From Dactylosporangium aurantiacum (lineage in GTDB: Bacteria > Actinomycetota > Actinomycetes > Mycobacteriales > Micromonosporaceae), in assembly GCF_000716715.1 (NCBI RefSeq), contig NZ_JNYJ01000059.1, forward strand, positions 1 to 64,000: a stretch of 64,000 nucleotides of DNA. The letters are read 5' to 3'. Each line of letters starts with the position of its first letter. The stretch's first letter is position 1. Positions 53,601-62,436 of this stretch are shown here, piece after piece. The position numbers and the translations under genes are program-made. The notes beneath the pieces were generated by a model, which did not search any database, was not told the origin of the DNA, and saw nothing but the letters and a program-made list of their open reading frames with translations.

Positions 53601-54290
53601 GGACCACCCGTCGATGACGCTGTGGTGCACGGCCAGGTGCAGGTGGTGCAGGTCCGGGGCGAGGTGCAGCAGGTGCGCCTTGCACAGGGGGCCGGCGGCG
53701 AGGTCGTACGCGTCGCCGGCCCGCTCGTCGAGCCACGCCTCGATCGCCCGCGGGTCGCCGGTGAGGTCGACCACCGGCAGGTCGGGGTCGGCGGCGGGCA
53801 GGGCCCGCTGGCTGCCGCCATCGGTGGCGAAGACGGTGCGGAGGCTGTCGTGGCGGGCGACGACGTCGGCGAGCGCGCGGCGCAGCGCGGGCCGGTCGAG
53901 GTCGCCACGCATCACGATCATCACGGACTCGTTGTAGGCGCGGGAGTGGTCGGCGCCCATCTGGTCGAGGAACCAGATGTCGCGCTGCGCCGGGCTGAGC
54001 GGGTACGGGCCGGCCACCGGCGCGGGGACCGCGACCGGCGGCGGGGCGGCGACCGGCGGGGCGACGGCGGCCACGGCCGGCGGGGCGACGGCGGCCACGG
54101 CCGGCGGGGCGACGGCGGCCACGGCCGGCACGGCCGGCACGGCGAGCGCGGTCACGGCCGGCGGCGCCGGCGCGGCGGCCGGGTGGGCGGCGGTGAGCAG
54201 CGCGTGCGCCTGGCTCATCACCCGCGAGTGGACCTCGAGCATCCGCAGCACCGGGTCGGTCCGCTCCGGCGGCAGGGGGCGATCGTCCAC
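47610..54290 (-). CDS. NRPS, two modules C-A-PCP-C-A-PCP, second A domain predicted Orn-like
   Basis: 2226 aa from GTG 54290 ([12 protein letters not shown]) with GGAGAGG upstream. The N-terminal ~100 residues carry an Ala/Pro/Val-rich linker (PPAVAAVA repeats) before C1 ([22 protein letters not shown]). A1: [22 protein letters not shown], pocket DPHQLGLIE by my alignment (substrate unclear). [14 protein letters not shown]2 has [10 protein letters not shown]2: [22 protein letters not shown], pocket DVGEVGSVD, close to the Orn code DVGEIGSID; E278 and D331 fit a basic side chain. The final PCP is [11 protein letters not shown] full C domain at the N-terminus means it accepts an acyl chain or upstream peptide; no loading module is visible. 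No epimerase domain is present. Divergent from the MFS gene across a 321-nt gap. Confidence 0.94.
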   Translation of the reverse strand: MDDRPLPPERTDPVLRMLEVHSRVMSQAHALLTAAHPAAAPAPPAVTALAVPAVPAVAAVAPPAVAAVAPPAVAAVAPPVAAPPPVAVPAPVAGPYPLSPAQRDIWFLDQMGADHSRAYNESVMIVMRGDLDRPALRRALADVVARHDSLRTVFATDGGSQRALPAADPDLPVVDLTGDPRAIEAWLDERAGDAYDLAAGPLCKAHLLHLAPDLHHLHLAVHHSVIDGWSFGVLIDELLTLYAAHRDGTGAALGPAPRFRDYVEHLRRREAGPEGAADTAYWDRRFADGFPVLRLPTDRPRTAKTARAGGRVEHTVSAEVSALVAAIGPKLGCTPFTVLLAAYAGLLHQLSGQDALVVGVPLAQRDLPGGTHLVGNCSTVLPVLSRVPQDGTVQAHLRAVQRALAEDYQHPGFCVQAVRDRLPVSLAPGERLFGSFFNLDRPLRIPSVAGLDLALLRTTRRFAKADFEVDILAMPRSYIITCEYDAELFDEATVRDHLRRYELLVRDLLRDPSAPVRPLLVPCDTAAPAPATSAGAPAGMTAATLPGLFEAQARRTPTAVALICGDEVLTYAELDRRADRLARLLREHGARPETAVALAVPRSTDLVVGALAAGKAGAAFLPVDTEHAADRVAALLDDARPVVVLTVAAAAPVVPAAPGRHVVVLDDPAVRTRLDTDPPRVEEPERGLLPAHPAYVIYTSGSTGRPKGVVVPHAGIVNTLRWWQGEQPLDGRDRTMLKTPLTFDPSVHELFWPLSVGAVLVVAAPDGHHDPRYLVSLIQRAGVTSVQFVPSTLREFLDEPGAGSCTTLRHVLCGGETLPIGLVRRHFEVLDAPLYNLYGPTEASIESTFWPCRPDPGTTTAPIGRPVTGAHLYVLDRDLRAVGPGAVGELYIAGAGLARGYLNRPDLTAAAFVPDPFGAPGTRMYRTGDLVRRDTAGDLEFIGRADSQVKVRGVRVELGEVEAALRTLPEVADAAVLTRSTGAGGDRQLVAYLAADPAVAADPAALLRRLSGLLPPAMLPARFVTLPALPQLTSGKTDRQALAALPLEAPPRTAGRAPRTAAEHEILRLWRDLFGRDDIGVDDDFFALGGHSLLATRLVGRVRAAFGVELPVRALFEAPTVAGVARAVAPDATTAGGPDVTGRPAVVAGERPAVLPLSYGQQRLWFLHRMFGAGSTYNMAMSLRLTGPLDVAALHRAFGDLMTRHETLRTTVEDVDGTPRQRIAAPGAFPAEVTVVDVAPDGVPAAVAAAGEYAFDLAAEAPIRVWVFQTAAEEHVVTVVVHHVAGDAWSMEPLARDLAVAYAARRDGREPGWAPLPVQYADYAVWQRRLLGRESDPDSEAARQLAFWRDALAGVPDELTLPADRPRPAEPSYDGAVVTFEVPAGLHARLETLARTGDASMFMLLQAALAVLLTRLGAGTDIPVGSPVAGRLDPALDDLVGFFVNTLVLRTDTAGDPTFTQLLGRVRDWNLAAYAHQDLPFERLVEALNPPRVAARHPLFQVMMSLENTTPVDITLDGLTLREEPHPSTTAKFDLTFSLRERGPAAGIEGELEYSTDLYDARTARLLVERFQGVLAAVAADPGLRVADVPVLADGEARLLLVAGRGAAAGDGPAGSVLTAVEEQVRRAPDAPAVTDGTATLTYGQLWQRAGRIAAAVRAAGAGPDDVVGVLLDRSADTVAAVLGVWRAGAAFTALDVDWPVARRADVLAAAAPVAVLTSRARLGDLPPTAATVLCLDDAATWSTVDAAAAPVPPDALAYVLFTSGSSGRPKGVMVHHRGLRTVFDGWVAAYRLPRRVTSVLQMAAFGFDVFAGDLVRALGTGARLVLCPRDILLDPPALLSLIRRERIDFAEFVPAVARALTAHAEAVGARLDGLRLMVVGSDTVYRNELAAMRDLLGADADVVNSYGLTEATVDSTWMTVDAGGAGDHRALIGGPYPNAEVVVLDERHRLVPPGVPGELHVGGAAVARGYLGAPGLTADRFVPDPFRPGQRLYRTGDVVRWRQVGGDAVLEYLGRADHQVKLRGYRIETGEVAAAVRQVAGVDAVAVVARPGPGGGDRLVVYVASGHTAADAPIAHWHAALGRRLPRYMVPDGFVVLPRLPLSGNGKVDEQALRARPDHEITVAAGPYTAPRTPVEQQLADVWAEVLGVERVGVDDDFFALGGHSLLAMRLVARTAEKLGVDLPLATLFRHPTIAAIAGDLAAPSAPVSAFATAGITPVARERRP
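54061..54132. repeat. 24-bp tandem repeat (three copies) coding an Ala/Pro linker
   Basis: Units at 54061-54084, 54085-54108 and 54109-54132 (the last differs at its end) encode PPAVAAVA on the minus strand in the NRPS N-terminal linker. Partial units flank them. Such length-variable linkers tether an N-terminal segment to the first C domain. Copy number could differ between strains. Confidence 0.85.
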
Positions 54291-54611
54291 AGTGTCCCGA
54301 CCTCTCCGTGGTGGCTTCGCTGGCGCCCGCGTGCGCGGCGGGCCCGGGCGGTCCCGGGCCGGCGAACGGCTCGGCCGGCCACCGCTCGTGGCAGGTGACC
54401 GGCCTGGCACCTCACGTCCGCCCGCGGCGACACCCAGGCCCGGCGGGGCGCGATGCCGCCATCAGACCCCAGCGGCCCGCGCCGCTCAAGCCGCCGGCGG
54501 CAGCACTAGGCGAATCGCTAGGCCCGCCGCCCGGGCGGCCGCCGGGTGGGCGGGACGCGCCGCGGCGGCGGTATGGTCGGCCTCCGGACGGCTGCGGAGT
54601 AGGACGGTGTG
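54291..54611. promoter_or_regulatory. Divergent 321-nt intergenic region with LAL-like box (site A)
   Basis: This gap separates the leftward NRPS operon (54290) and rightward MFS gene (54612). At 54506-54521 it holds CTAGGCGAATCGCTAG, 13 of 16 matches to CTVGGGAWWTCCCBAG; it also contains two CTAGGC direct repeats 12 bp apart. A possible -10 for the MFS gene is TATGGT at 54572-54577, without a clear -35. An 8-bp-arm hairpin is annotated separately. No coding sequence is convincing in the gap. Confidence 0.5.
54341..54360. other. Strong GC hairpin in the 5' leader of the bimodular NRPS
   Basis: Perfect 8-bp arms GGCCCGGG and CCCGGGCC around a CGGT loop, 51-70 nt upstream of the NRPS GTG start. 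If transcribed it could attenuate or stabilise the leader. There is no T-run. Confidence 0.45.
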
Positions 54612-55877
54612 ATGACGCGGTCTGGAAGCGACCTGCACCCTCCGGCGCCGGTGCCGCTGCGGCACAACCGGGACTTCACCGTCTTCTGGACGGTGCAGGC
54701 CCTGTCGACGCTCGGCAGCTCGTTCTCCCTCGTCGCGATCCCGCTGCTGGTGCTGCACGCGACCGGTTCGGTGGCGCAGATGGGGCTCATCACCGGCATC
54801 GCCGGGGCCGGCACGGTCGCCAGCGGCCTGTTCGCCGGCGTGCTCGTCGACCGGGCCGACCGGCGGCTGCTGATGATCTGGTGCGACCTGGCCCGGCTGC
54901 TGCTGTACGCGGCGGTCCCGGCCGTGTGGTGGACCGCGGGCGAGCACGTGTGGCTGCTGTACCCGGTGATCGGTGTCGCCTCGGTGTTCCAGATGGTGTT
55001 CGATGTGGCCTGCTCCGCGGCGGTGCCCGGCATCGTGGCGCGGGAGCAGCTCACCGCCGCCAACAGCCGGCTGCAGGCCACCTACGGCGCGGGGTTCGTG
55101 CTCGGGCCGATGGCCGCCGGGCTCGTCGCCGGGCTGGCCGGCCCGGTGACCGCGATCGCCGTGGACGCGGCCACGTTCGGCGTCTCCGTGGTGGGGCTGC
55201 TGCTGATCCGGGTGCGTCCCGTCGCCGGCGCGTCCGGCGGCGCCGACGACGGGCGGCCGCGGGCGGTGTGGCAGGACCTGGCCGTCGGGGTGCGGTTCCT
55301 GTGGCGGACCCCGGTGCTGCGGGCGATCACCCTGCTGTACACGCCGGTCACGTTCCTCAGCCTGGGCCTGGTCGACGTCTTCATCTTCTACGTGCGGCAC
55401 GACCTCGGCCAGGGCGACCGGGTCGTCGGCGGGCTGCTCGGCGCGGCCAGCGTCGGCTCGATCGTCGCCGCGGTGATCACGCCCGCGGTCCGCCGCCGGG
55501 TCGGGTTCGGCCCGGCGTGGCTGTCGGCGTACCTGGCCTGTGGTGCCGCCATCGCCGCCGCGGGGCTGGTCTTCAACCTGGCGGTGGTGCTGGTCGCGGC
55601 GGTGGTGTTCGCGTTCGGCGAGACCATGGCCGCGATCAGCTCGGCGTCGCTGCGCCAGACGGTGACCCCGGAGCACCTGCTGGGCCGCGTGACGGCCGGG
55701 TTCTGGATGATCCATCACGCGTTCGGGCCGGTCGGGGCGCTGGTCCTGACGTCCGCGGTGGCCCGCGTGGGGGTGCACGGGCCGCTGATCGCGGTGGGGG
55801 TATCGTTCCTCGCGGTCGTCGCCGCGGGGCTGTTCACCCCGGTCCGGGCCAGGCACGTCCAGCCCGCCGACCGATGA
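54612..55877 (+). CDS. Major facilitator superfamily exporter
   Basis: 421 aa. ATG 54612 is preferred over the GTG one codon earlier because AGGA lies 7 nt upstream of the ATG. About twelve hydrophobic segments, starting FTVFWTVQALSTLGSSFSLVAIPLL, with the MFS loop motif GVLVDRADRRLL between TM2 and TM3. A central cytoplasmic stretch (ASGGADDGRPRAVWQDL) separates the two halves, and the second half has IHHAFGPVGALV. The pattern is that of the enterobactin-exporter-like / MFS_3 drug exporters. Next to the NRPS operon and a PadR regulator, it is likely a second export or resistance system, additional to the DrrAB pair. Confidence 0.9.
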   Translation: MTRSGSDLHPPAPVPLRHNRDFTVFWTVQALSTLGSSFSLVAIPLLVLHATGSVAQMGLITGIAGAGTVASGLFAGVLVDRADRRLLMIWCDLARLLLYAAVPAVWWTAGEHVWLLYPVIGVASVFQMVFDVACSAAVPGIVAREQLTAANSRLQATYGAGFVLGPMAAGLVAGLAGPVTAIAVDAATFGVSVVGLLLIRVRPVAGASGGADDGRPRAVWQDLAVGVRFLWRTPVLRAITLLYTPVTFLSLGLVDVFIFYVRHDLGQGDRVVGGLLGAASVGSIVAAVITPAVRRRVGFGPAWLSAYLACGAAIAAAGLVFNLAVVLVAAVVFAFGETMAAISSASLRQTVTPEHLLGRVTAGFWMIHHAFGPVGALVLTSAVARVGVHGPLIAVGVSFLAVVAAGLFTPVRARHVQPADR

Positions 55878-55885
55878 TCGATCTC

Positions 55886-55898
55886 TGGCGTAACGCCA
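55886..55898. promoter_or_regulatory. 13-bp perfect palindrome upstream of the PadR gene
   Basis: TGGCGTAACGCCA: arms TGGCGT and ACGCCA around one A. It is followed by a second small inverted repeat (CCACA at 55896-55900, TGTGG at 55906-55910). It lies in the 84-nt gap between the MFS stop and the PadR start. Plausible operator for PadR autoregulation, or part of a terminator after the MFS gene. Confidence 0.4.
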
Positions 55899-55961
55899 CA
55901 CCTTCTGTGGTCCACCCGCGCATCGCGCCGCTGGACGCGGGTCGCTGTCTATGCTCCGCCG

Positions 55962-56633
55962 GTGTCGACCATGCGACTGATGGTGCTCGGGCTGGTGTCG
56001 TCGCTGCAGCCCGTGCACGGCCATGACATCCGCCGCGGCCTGTTGGCGTACGACGGAAGACCAGCGATGAGCGTCCCCGCCGGGTCGGTTTACCACGCGC
56101 TGCGCAAGCTCACCGAGGAGGGCCTGCTGGAGCCGGTGACGCGGGAGCGTGAGGGCGCCCGACCGGAGCGCACCACCTACCGGACCACCCCCGCCGGGGT
56201 CCGCGAGTTCCGGGTGCTGTTGCGCCGGTACTGGTGGCAGTACCAGCTGCCGAGCGACCCGTTCCTGGCGGCGCTGCCGTTCCTGCCGTCGCTGTCGCGG
56301 ACCGAGGCGGTGATGGCGCTGCGCACCCGCGCCGGCGTGCTGTGGTCCTTCGCCGAGCAGCAGCGCCGCGACCTGGCCGACCGCACCGCCGGGCGGCCGC
56401 AGCACGTAGACTGGCAGCTGGAGCGGGCCCTGCGTTGGTTCGAGTGCGAAGCCGACTGGTGCGTGGAGATCGCCGACCGTATCGAGGACGGGATGGGCGT
56501 GCACGACACGGACCTGCTGCCGTATGCGCCCGCCGACGCCGGCGAGGCGCCGCACCCGGCCGTGGACGGCGAACTCGCCGCACGCCCGCGACGCCGCACC
56601 ACGCCGGGCAAGCGCGCGACCGCGCGGGCCTGA
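55962..56633 (+). CDS. PadR-family transcriptional regulator
   Basis: 223 aa from GTG 55962; the ATG at 55971 (MRLMVLGLV) is an alternative, as neither has a strong ribosome site. The winged-helix N-terminal domain is clear: [20 protein letters not shown], then [23 protein letters not shown] and [18 protein letters not shown]. The longer C-terminal region ([30 protein letters not shown]) resembles the Vir_AS dimerisation part. PadR proteins are usually ligand-released repressors of exporters, and this one directly follows the MFS gene, so drug-responsive control of that exporter is the likely role. A palindrome at 55886-55898 is a candidate operator. Confidence 0.88.
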   Translation: MSTMRLMVLGLVSSLQPVHGHDIRRGLLAYDGRPAMSVPAGSVYHALRKLTEEGLLEPVTREREGARPERTTYRTTPAGVREFRVLLRRYWWQYQLPSDPFLAALPFLPSLSRTEAVMALRTRAGVLWSFAEQQRRDLADRTAGRPQHVDWQLERALRWFECEADWCVEIADRIEDGMGVHDTDLLPYAPADAGEAPHPAVDGELAARPRRRTTPGKRATARA

Positions 56634-56680
56634 CCGCAGGCCGGTCCGCGATCCGGACGGCCGTACCCACGAGGAGATGC

Positions 56681-57679
56681 ATGCCTGCCGTCCTGACCCG
56701 CCGCCCACCCGGTGGCACCCGGCTGCTCGGCGTCGGCGCCTACCGCCCCGACCGGGTGGTGACCAACGACGAGGTCTGTGGGCCGATCGACTCCTCCGAC
56801 GCCTGGATCCGCCAGCGGTCGGGGATCGTGTCGCGCCGCCACGCCCGGCCGGACGAGACCGTGGTGAGCATGGCGGCCGGCGCCGCCCGCGACGCCCTCG
56901 CGTCCGCCGGGGTGCCCGCCGCGCGGGTCGACACGGTCATCGTCGCGTCGATGTCGAACCTGCAGCAGTCCCCGCCGATCGCGCCGGAGATCGCGCACCG
57001 CACCGGCGCGCAGTCCGCCGCGGCGCTGGACGTCGGCGCCGCCTGCGCCGGGTTCTGCCACGGCCTGGCCGTCGCCGACGCCCTGGTGCGGGCCGGGACC
57101 GCCGGGTACACCCTGGTCATCGGCGCCGAGCGGATGACCGACATCATCGACCCCCGGGACCGCTCCACCGCGTTCCTGTTCGGCGACGGCGCCGGCGCGG
57201 TGCTCGTCGGCCCCGCCGCCCTGCCCGGGATCGGGCCGGTGGTGTGGGGCTCCGACGGCGCCCGCAGCGGCCTCATCGCGCACACCGACTCGTGGCTCGC
57301 GGTCCGCGACAAGCCCGACTACTGGCCCACCATGCGCATGGCCGGGCAGGAGGTGTTCCGCTGGGCGATCCAGCAGGTCGCGCCGACCGCCCGGGCCGCC
57401 GTCGGCGCGGCCGGTCTCGACGTGGCGGACCTCGCCGCGTTCGTGCCGCACCAGGCGAACCTGCGCATCGTCGACAAGCTCGCGACGGCGCTGTGCCTGC
57501 CCGACACCGTGCGCGTCGCCCGCGACGTGGTGGACACCGGCAACACCTCGGCGGCGTCGATCCCGCTCGCGCTGCACGCCATGCTCACCGGCGACGCGCC
57601 GGCCCCGTCCGGACCGGCGCTGCTGACCGGCTTCGGCGCGGGCCTGTCCTACGCCGCGCTCGTCGTCGACCTCCCCTGA
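56681..57679 (+). CDS. Beta-ketoacyl-ACP synthase III-like enzyme (FabH/KAS III family)
   Basis: 332 aa, ATG 56681 with GAGGAG 4 nt upstream. The thiolase-fold catalytic triad is complete: Cys in [12 protein letters not shown] (about residue 119), His in [12 protein letters not shown], Asn in DTGNTSAAS. The N-terminus is typical ([31 protein letters not shown]). Cys-His-Asn indicates condensing activity; the acyltransferase subgroup (CerJ type) usually has Cys-His-Asp. Possible roles are priming of fatty acid or of a special starter unit for the NRPS/PKS line. It lies 47 nt after the PadR gene and 20 nt before metK, so probably co-transcribed with metK. A FabH copy inside a cluster rather than in a fab operon suggests a pathway role (inference). 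Confidence 0.9.
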   Translation: MPAVLTRRPPGGTRLLGVGAYRPDRVVTNDEVCGPIDSSDAWIRQRSGIVSRRHARPDETVVSMAAGAARDALASAGVPAARVDTVIVASMSNLQQSPPIAPEIAHRTGAQSAAALDVGAACAGFCHGLAVADALVRAGTAGYTLVIGAERMTDIIDPRDRSTAFLFGDGAGAVLVGPAALPGIGPVVWGSDGARSGLIAHTDSWLAVRDKPDYWPTMRMAGQEVFRWAIQQVAPTARAAVGAAGLDVADLAAFVPHQANLRIVDKLATALCLPDTVRVARDVVDTGNTSAASIPLALHAMLTGDAPAPSGPALLTGFGAGLSYAALVVDLP

Positions 57680-57699
57680 CCCCTCGTAAGGAGTGTGCA

Positions 57700-58893
57700 A
57701 TGACCAGACGGCTGTTCACGTCGGAGTCGGTCACCGAAGGGCATCCCGACAAGATCGCCGACCAGATCAGCGACGGCGTCCTCGACGCGCTGCTGGCCCA
57801 GGACCCGCGCAGCCGCGTCGCGGTCGAGACCCTCATCACCACCGGCCAGGTGCACCTCGCCGGTGAGGTGACCACCGCGGGGTACGCCGACGTGCCGGCG
57901 ATCGTGCGGGAGGTCATCCTCGGCATCGGGTACGACTCGTCCGCGAAGGGCTTCGACGGCGCCTCCTGCGGTGTGAGCGTGTCGCTGGGCGCGCAGTCGC
58001 CGGACATCGCCCGGGGTGTGGACACCGCGCTGGAGCGGCGGGCCGGCGACACGGGCGACGAGCTCGACGGGCAGGGCGCCGGCGACCAGGGCATGATGTT
58101 CGGGTTCGCCTGCGGTGAGACGCCGGAGCTGATGCCGCTGCCGGTCGCGCTCGCGCACCGCCTCGCGCTGCGCCTGGCCGCGGTGCGCAAGGACGGCACG
58201 ATGCCGTACCTGCGGCCGGACGGCAAGACCCAGGTGACGATCGAGTACGACGGGCACCGCCCGGTGCGCGTCGACACGATCGTGGTGTCGACCCAGCACG
58301 CCGGCGACGTCGACCTCGGCGCGCTGCTCGCCCCGGAGATCAAGGCCAACGTCGTCGACCCGGAGCTGCGGCTGCTGGGCCTGGACCACGACGGCTACCG
58401 CCTGCTGGTCAACCCCACCGGCCGGTTCGAGGTCGGTGGTCCGATGGGCGACGCCGGCCTCACCGGCCGCAAGATCATCGTCGACACGTACGGCGGCTAC
58501 GCCCGGCACGGCGGCGGCGCGTTCTCCGGCAAGGACCCGTCGAAGGTGGACCGCTCGGCGGCGTACGCGATGCGCTGGGTCGCCAAGAACGTCGTGGCGG
58601 CCGGGCTCGCCGAGCGGTGCGAGGTGCAGGTCGCCTACGCCATCGGCACCGCCCAGCCGGTCAGCACGTTCGTGGAGACGTTCGGCACCGAGACCGTCCC
58701 GGTGGCGCGGATCGAGGCCGCGATCCGGCAGGTGTTCGACCTGCGCCCGGCGGCGATCGTGCGGGACCTGGACCTGCTGCGGCCGATCTACCGGGCGACC
58801 GCCGCCTACGGGCACTTCGGCCGGGAGCTGCCGCAGTTCACCTGGGAGCGCACCGACCGGGCCGACGCGTTGAAGGCGGCCGCGACGTCGTGA
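57700..58893 (+). CDS. metK: S-adenosylmethionine synthetase
   Basis: 397 aa, ATG 57700 with AAGGAG 6 nt upstream. All signature segments are seen: [19 protein letters not shown] at the N-terminus, [12 protein letters not shown], the P-loop-like [40 protein letters not shown] and the C-terminal [14 protein letters not shown]. It makes SAM from Met and ATP. Full length. Actinomycetes usually carry a primary metK elsewhere; a copy beside a biosynthetic cluster can boost SAM for methylation, here possibly the FkbM enzyme. Without the rest of the genome I cannot say if this is the only copy. Followed by a perfect hairpin at 58898-58923. Confidence 0.97.
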   Translation: MTRRLFTSESVTEGHPDKIADQISDGVLDALLAQDPRSRVAVETLITTGQVHLAGEVTTAGYADVPAIVREVILGIGYDSSAKGFDGASCGVSVSLGAQSPDIARGVDTALERRAGDTGDELDGQGAGDQGMMFGFACGETPELMPLPVALAHRLALRLAAVRKDGTMPYLRPDGKTQVTIEYDGHRPVRVDTIVVSTQHAGDVDLGALLAPEIKANVVDPELRLLGLDHDGYRLLVNPTGRFEVGGPMGDAGLTGRKIIVDTYGGYARHGGGAFSGKDPSKVDRSAAYAMRWVAKNVVAAGLAERCEVQVAYAIGTAQPVSTFVETFGTETVPVARIEAAIRQVFDLRPAAIVRDLDLLRPIYRATAAYGHFGRELPQFTWERTDRADALKAAATS

Positions 58894-58897
58894 GGTT

Positions 58898-58923
58898 CTG
58901 GTGCTTTCACCAGAAAGCACCAG
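58898..58923 (+). terminator. Hairpin terminator after metK
   Basis: 11-bp perfect arms (58898-58908 and 58913-58923, CTGGTGCTTTC and its complement) around an ACCA loop, 5 nt after the metK stop. A likely end of the PadR/KAS III/metK transcript and possibly the right border of the cluster. Confidence 0.8.
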
Positions 58924-58977
58924 CCGTCCGTGCGTGCCCGGTGGCGTCGCGTGGCGGGCGTCAGGCACACTTCGGCC

Positions 58978-60333
58978 ATGGTACGCAGCGAGGCACGTCG
59001 ATTCCTGCTCGCCGGTCTGTGCGTGGCGCTCGCCGCCACCAGCGGCTGCGTCCCGGAGAAGGGCAGGCACGACAGGCCCGCCGTGCCCGCCTACGCGAAG
59101 CCCCCGCGCAGCTTCGCCGACGTGCTCGCCCCGGCGGGCGACCGGCCGGTCCAGGCCGCCGAGCACAGCGTGTCGGTCTCGCGCGGCGCCGCCTCGTCCG
59201 TGGTCAGCGACGACCTCGGCAAGGGCGTCGTGCTGCGCGACGGCGCCGTGACGCTCACCGCCCGCACCGCCGGCGGCGGCACCGGCGGCACCGCGGCCGA
59301 GGGCGTCGTGGTGTTCCGCGACGCCGTCGCCGGCACCGACATCGCCGAGCAGGTGCTCGCCCCGCAGGCGGCGCGCATCTTCTACGTGGTCAAGAGCGCC
59401 GCCGCGCCGGTCGCGTTCGACACCACCGTCGCCGGCGCGACCGCCCAGCCCGCCGGTGGCGGCGTCGTGCTGAAGGCCAAGGACACCACCGTCGGCGCGA
59501 TCCCCCCGTCGTGGGCGTACGACGCCGACGGCAGGCTCGTCGCGTCGCACTACGAGGTGCACGGCGACACCGTCCGCCTGGTCGTGGAGCACCGCACCGC
59601 CGGCGTCGCCTACCCGGTGGTCGCCGACCCGCCGTTCATCCTCGGCGCCGGCGGCCGGCTGGTCGGCGCCCAGCTCCTCGGCGGGGCCTTCGAGTGGGTC
59701 GCCGTCGCCGCGATCACCTGGGGCGTGGTCAAGTTCGACGCGAACGGCTGCCTGACGCTGAGCACCTTCGCCTCGTGCGCCCTGCACCCGCTGCAGCACG
59801 ACTGGAGCAACAAGGCCGCCCCGAAGGCGTCGCAGTTCGACGCCAAGATGCCCGGCGTGCGGGGCGCCCGCCTGCCCGACGCGCAGGCCAGGCTCAACCA
59901 GCTCGGCCTGCGCAACGTCCACCTCGTCGACGACACCGGCCAGGACCGCCGGGTGCTGGACCCGAAGAACTGGGTGGTCGCCGCGCAGGCCCCGGCCGCG
60001 GGCACCACGGTGCACGCCAACACCGAGCTGACCCTGCGGGTGCGCAGACCCTCCGACGGCGAGGGCGGCACGGGCGGCACGGGCGACGGCGGCACGGTGC
60101 CCGACGTGCGGTGCATGAACCTGCAGGAGGCCCAGGACAGGCTGCGCGACGCCGGCTACCGGACCAGCTCCAAGGACCACACCACCCAGGGCCGGCACCA
60201 GGTCCTGGACCGCAACTGGCTGGTCGTGGCCCAGTCCCCGAAGCCCGGCACGGCCGCCGGCAAGGGCACCCAGGTCGTCATGGAGGTCGTCAAGTACGGC
60301 GAACCGACCGGCTCCTCCGGCTGCGAGAGCTGA
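58978..60333 (+). CDS. Secreted lipoprotein with two C-terminal PASTA domains
   Basis: 451 aa from ATG 58978 (MVRSEARRFLLAGLCVALAATSGC). This is a signal peptide with a lipobox-like end ATSGC, so lipidation at Cys24 is probable. A non-repetitive middle region of about 270 residues is unrecognised, with one more hydrophobic patch around GAFEWVAVAAITWGVV. Two PASTA-type repeats follow: about 300-370 (MPGVRGARLPDAQARLNQLG ... VTLRV-like end) and about 380-445 (VPDVRCMNLQEAQDRLRDAG). PASTA domains bind cell-wall muropeptides or beta-lactams. There is no kinase domain, unlike PknB. Probably not part of the biosynthetic cluster. Confidence 0.75.
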   Translation: MVRSEARRFLLAGLCVALAATSGCVPEKGRHDRPAVPAYAKPPRSFADVLAPAGDRPVQAAEHSVSVSRGAASSVVSDDLGKGVVLRDGAVTLTARTAGGGTGGTAAEGVVVFRDAVAGTDIAEQVLAPQAARIFYVVKSAAAPVAFDTTVAGATAQPAGGGVVLKAKDTTVGAIPPSWAYDADGRLVASHYEVHGDTVRLVVEHRTAGVAYPVVADPPFILGAGGRLVGAQLLGGAFEWVAVAAITWGVVKFDANGCLTLSTFASCALHPLQHDWSNKAAPKASQFDAKMPGVRGARLPDAQARLNQLGLRNVHLVDDTGQDRRVLDPKNWVVAAQAPAAGTTVHANTELTLRVRRPSDGEGGTGGTGDGGTVPDVRCMNLQEAQDRLRDAGYRTSSKDHTTQGRHQVLDRNWLVVAQSPKPGTAAGKGTQVVMEVVKYGEPTGSSGCES

Positions 60334-60344
60334 CGGCGGACGGG

Positions 60345-60359
60345 CCGGTCACGGACCGG
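60345..60359. terminator. Small hairpin between convergent genes
   Basis: CCGGTC and GACCGG arms (6 bp) around an ACG loop. It sits between the lipoprotein stop (60333, plus) and overlaps the stop of the ABC1-kinase gene (60349, minus). A plausible but weak bidirectional terminator. Confidence 0.4.
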
Positions 60360-62286
60360 TGCGGAAGATGCCGATGAGGACGCGCAGCGCGAGGATCGCG
60401 GCGATGGCCAGCAGGTTGTAGGCGAACAGCGCGTACAGCGACACTGCGGCCGTCACCATGGGACCGCCCGCGGTGCCCAGCAGCAGCACCGCCATGATGC
60501 CGGCGACGCCGCTGAGGACGGTGAGCAGGACCTGGTGGACCAGGCCGCTGACGTGCCGGCGGTCGCGTTCGTCGGCGAAGAGGCGGACGTTGACGCCGAG
60601 CCGGCCGCGTTCCAGAGCCGCGGCGATGCGGTCCACGCGGCGGGGCAGGCGGCGCAGGACCGGGACGAGGGTGGTCAGCTCCTCGGTGAGGGCCTGCTTG
60701 ACGGCCGAGGGCCGCCACATCTCGGCGAAGTGCTGCTGGGCGAAGCCGCGGGCCTCGGTCATCACGTCGAAGCCGCCGGAGAGCTCGGCCAGGCCGCCCT
60801 CCAGGGTGGTGAGGGCCCGGAAGACCGCGGCGACCTCGGGCGGGATCGTCAGCTCGTACTCGGCGACCAGCCGCAGCAGCGAGCGGAACAGCTGCGGGTC
60901 GGTGCCGCCGCCGGTGCTGAGGTGGCGCGCCATGAACTGGCCGAGGGAGCGTTCGAGGCGCTCCTCGTCGACCTCGTCGGGGCGGGCCACGACGCCGAGC
61001 AGCGCGTCGGTCGCGCCGGCCGGATCGCCGCGGTCCAGGGAGAGCAGGAGCCGCTGCAGGGCCTCGCGGACGCCGCCGTCGAGGCGGCCGACGGAGCCGA
61101 AGTCGAGCAGCCCGAGCCGGCCGTCGGTGAGCAGCAGGGCGTTGCCGGGGTGCGGGTCGGCGTGGAAGACGCCGGCGACCAGGATCTGCCGGAGCACGCA
61201 GTACAGCAGCGTGCGGGCCAGCTCGGCGGTGTCCACGCCGCGGGCGGCGAGCACCGCGCGGGCGCCGTGCAGCGGGACACCGTCGAGGCGGCTCATCACC
61301 AGGACCCGTTCGGTGCACAGGTCCGGCAGCGGCACGGGGATGGTCACCGGGCCGGCCGGGTCCGCCGCGGCGACCGCCGTCATGTTCCGCGCCTCGATGC
61401 GGAAGTCCAGCTCCTCGTGCACGGCCTGGGTGAACCCGGCGGCGAGGCCGACGGCGCCCGCCGTGCGGCCCCAGCGGGTGCGGGCCTCGAGGGTGGCCGC
61501 GAGCCGCCCGACGATGTCGAGGTCCCGGTCCACGACGGCGCGGATGCCGGGGCGCTGCACCTTCACCACCACCGAGGCCCCGGAGCGCAGGGTGGCGGCG
61601 TGCACCTGCGCGACCGAGGCGGCGGCGAGCGGCTCCTGCTCGATGTCGGCGAACAGCTCCCCCACCGGCGCCCCGAACTCGGCCTCCAGCACGGCGCGCA
61701 CGTCGTCCCACGCGATCGGGGCGGCCCGGTCCCGCAGGGTGCTCAGCTCCTCGACGAACTCGCCCGGCACCAGGTCCCGCCGGGTCGACAGGACCTGCCC
61801 GAGCTTCACGAACGTCAGCCCGCCCTCTTCCAGGGCCTGCCGCAGCGACCGGGCGGCCGGCGCGGCGGCGCGGCGTCCCCGCAGGTACGGGCCGAGGCCG
61901 TGGCGCACCACGATCGCGAGGATCTGCAGGTAGCGGCGGGTCCGCCGGGACCGGGCACGGACGCCGCGCAGCCACAGCAGCGGCCTGAACCTGCCCGTCG
62001 GCACGAGCGCCTCGGCGATCACCAGGAAGACCATGGCCACGACGAGCGACGTGACGACGGCGAGGATCAGCAGCCACAGCGGCGCCGCCGACGTCGTGTC
62101 CCGCGGCACCGAGCCGCTCATCGCCCTGGAGATCGGGCCCGACACCAGCAGCGCGGCCAGCCCTGCCAGCAGGAGCCGTACCCGGCCGAACGCCACCCCG
62201 AGCAACCGGCGGGCGACCGCGGCCATCGCCGCCACCAGTCCCAGCACCGTCACGACGACCCACAGCCAGACCCACAGGCTCCCCAT
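60349..62286 (-). CDS. ABC1/UbiB/AarF-family atypical protein kinase-like protein, membrane bound
   Basis: 645 aa, ATG 62286. N-terminal membrane segments (WVWLWVVVTVLGLVAAMAA; LWLLILAVVTSLVVAMVFLVIAEAL) precede the family core: KxGQ motif TFVKLGQVLSTRRDLVP, the Ala-rich ATP loop LAAASVAQVHAA, VVVKVQRPG with the catalytic-type Lys, EELDFRIEARN, HADPHPGN, and LLDFGSVGRL (the DFG equivalent). Two further hydrophobic helices close the C-terminus. The family supports quinone or isoprenoid lipid biosynthesis; the substrate here is unknown. Divergent from the ABC exporter at 62437. Likely ordinary genome content. Confidence 0.9.
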   Translation of the reverse strand: MGSLWVWLWVVVTVLGLVAAMAAVARRLLGVAFGRVRLLLAGLAALLVSGPISRAMSGSVPRDTTSAAPLWLLILAVVTSLVVAMVFLVIAEALVPTGRFRPLLWLRGVRARSRRTRRYLQILAIVVRHGLGPYLRGRRAAAPAARSLRQALEEGGLTFVKLGQVLSTRRDLVPGEFVEELSTLRDRAAPIAWDDVRAVLEAEFGAPVGELFADIEQEPLAAASVAQVHAATLRSGASVVVKVQRPGIRAVVDRDLDIVGRLAATLEARTRWGRTAGAVGLAAGFTQAVHEELDFRIEARNMTAVAAADPAGPVTIPVPLPDLCTERVLVMSRLDGVPLHGARAVLAARGVDTAELARTLLYCVLRQILVAGVFHADPHPGNALLLTDGRLGLLDFGSVGRLDGGVREALQRLLLSLDRGDPAGATDALLGVVARPDEVDEERLERSLGQFMARHLSTGGGTDPQLFRSLLRLVAEYELTIPPEVAAVFRALTTLEGGLAELSGGFDVMTEARGFAQQHFAEMWRPSAVKQALTEELTTLVPVLRRLPRRVDRIAAALERGRLGVNVRLFADERDRRHVSGLVHQVLLTVLSGVAGIMAVLLLGTAGGPMVTAAVSLYALFAYNLLAIAAILALRVLIGIFRTGP

Positions 62287-62371
62287 CCGAGCGACCGTAG
62301 TCGATCACGGGCCGGCCGGCTGCCCCCGGCGCGGCGGCGTCCGGCCTGCGCGGAGGTGCCCCGCGATCTTT

Positions 62372-62410
62372 GCCGACAGCACGTCGGTATAGTTGCCGAC
62401 ACCTCGTCGG
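62372..62410. promoter_or_regulatory. Two tandem 23-bp-spaced palindromes upstream of the ABC exporter
   Basis: Two imperfect inverted repeats of the form GCCGAC-N5-GTCGG (62372-62387 and 62395-62410) are repeated at exactly 23 bp. Between them lies TATAGT (62388-62393), a possible -10 element. The start of the FtsX gene is 27 nt further on. The spacing, about two helical turns, fits two regulator dimers on one face, as for TetR-type repressors. No regulator gene is adjacent within the window. Confidence 0.6.
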
Positions 62411-62436
62411 AAAAAGTTCCCGGAAGGAGCTCCCGG

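Noticed and set aside
54061..54132. CRISPR array
   Set aside because: The 24-bp units are contiguous, without spacers, and lie in frame inside an NRPS gene.
54506..54523. SARP-type direct repeat (CTAGGC twice)
   Set aside because: The spacing is 12 bp, not the 11 bp typical of SARP heptamers, and the same bases fit better as an inverted LAL-like box.
58930..58978. Upstream start for the PASTA lipoprotein at 58930
   Set aside because: It would put charged residues before the signal peptide; ATG 58978 gives a normal n-region, h-region and lipobox.
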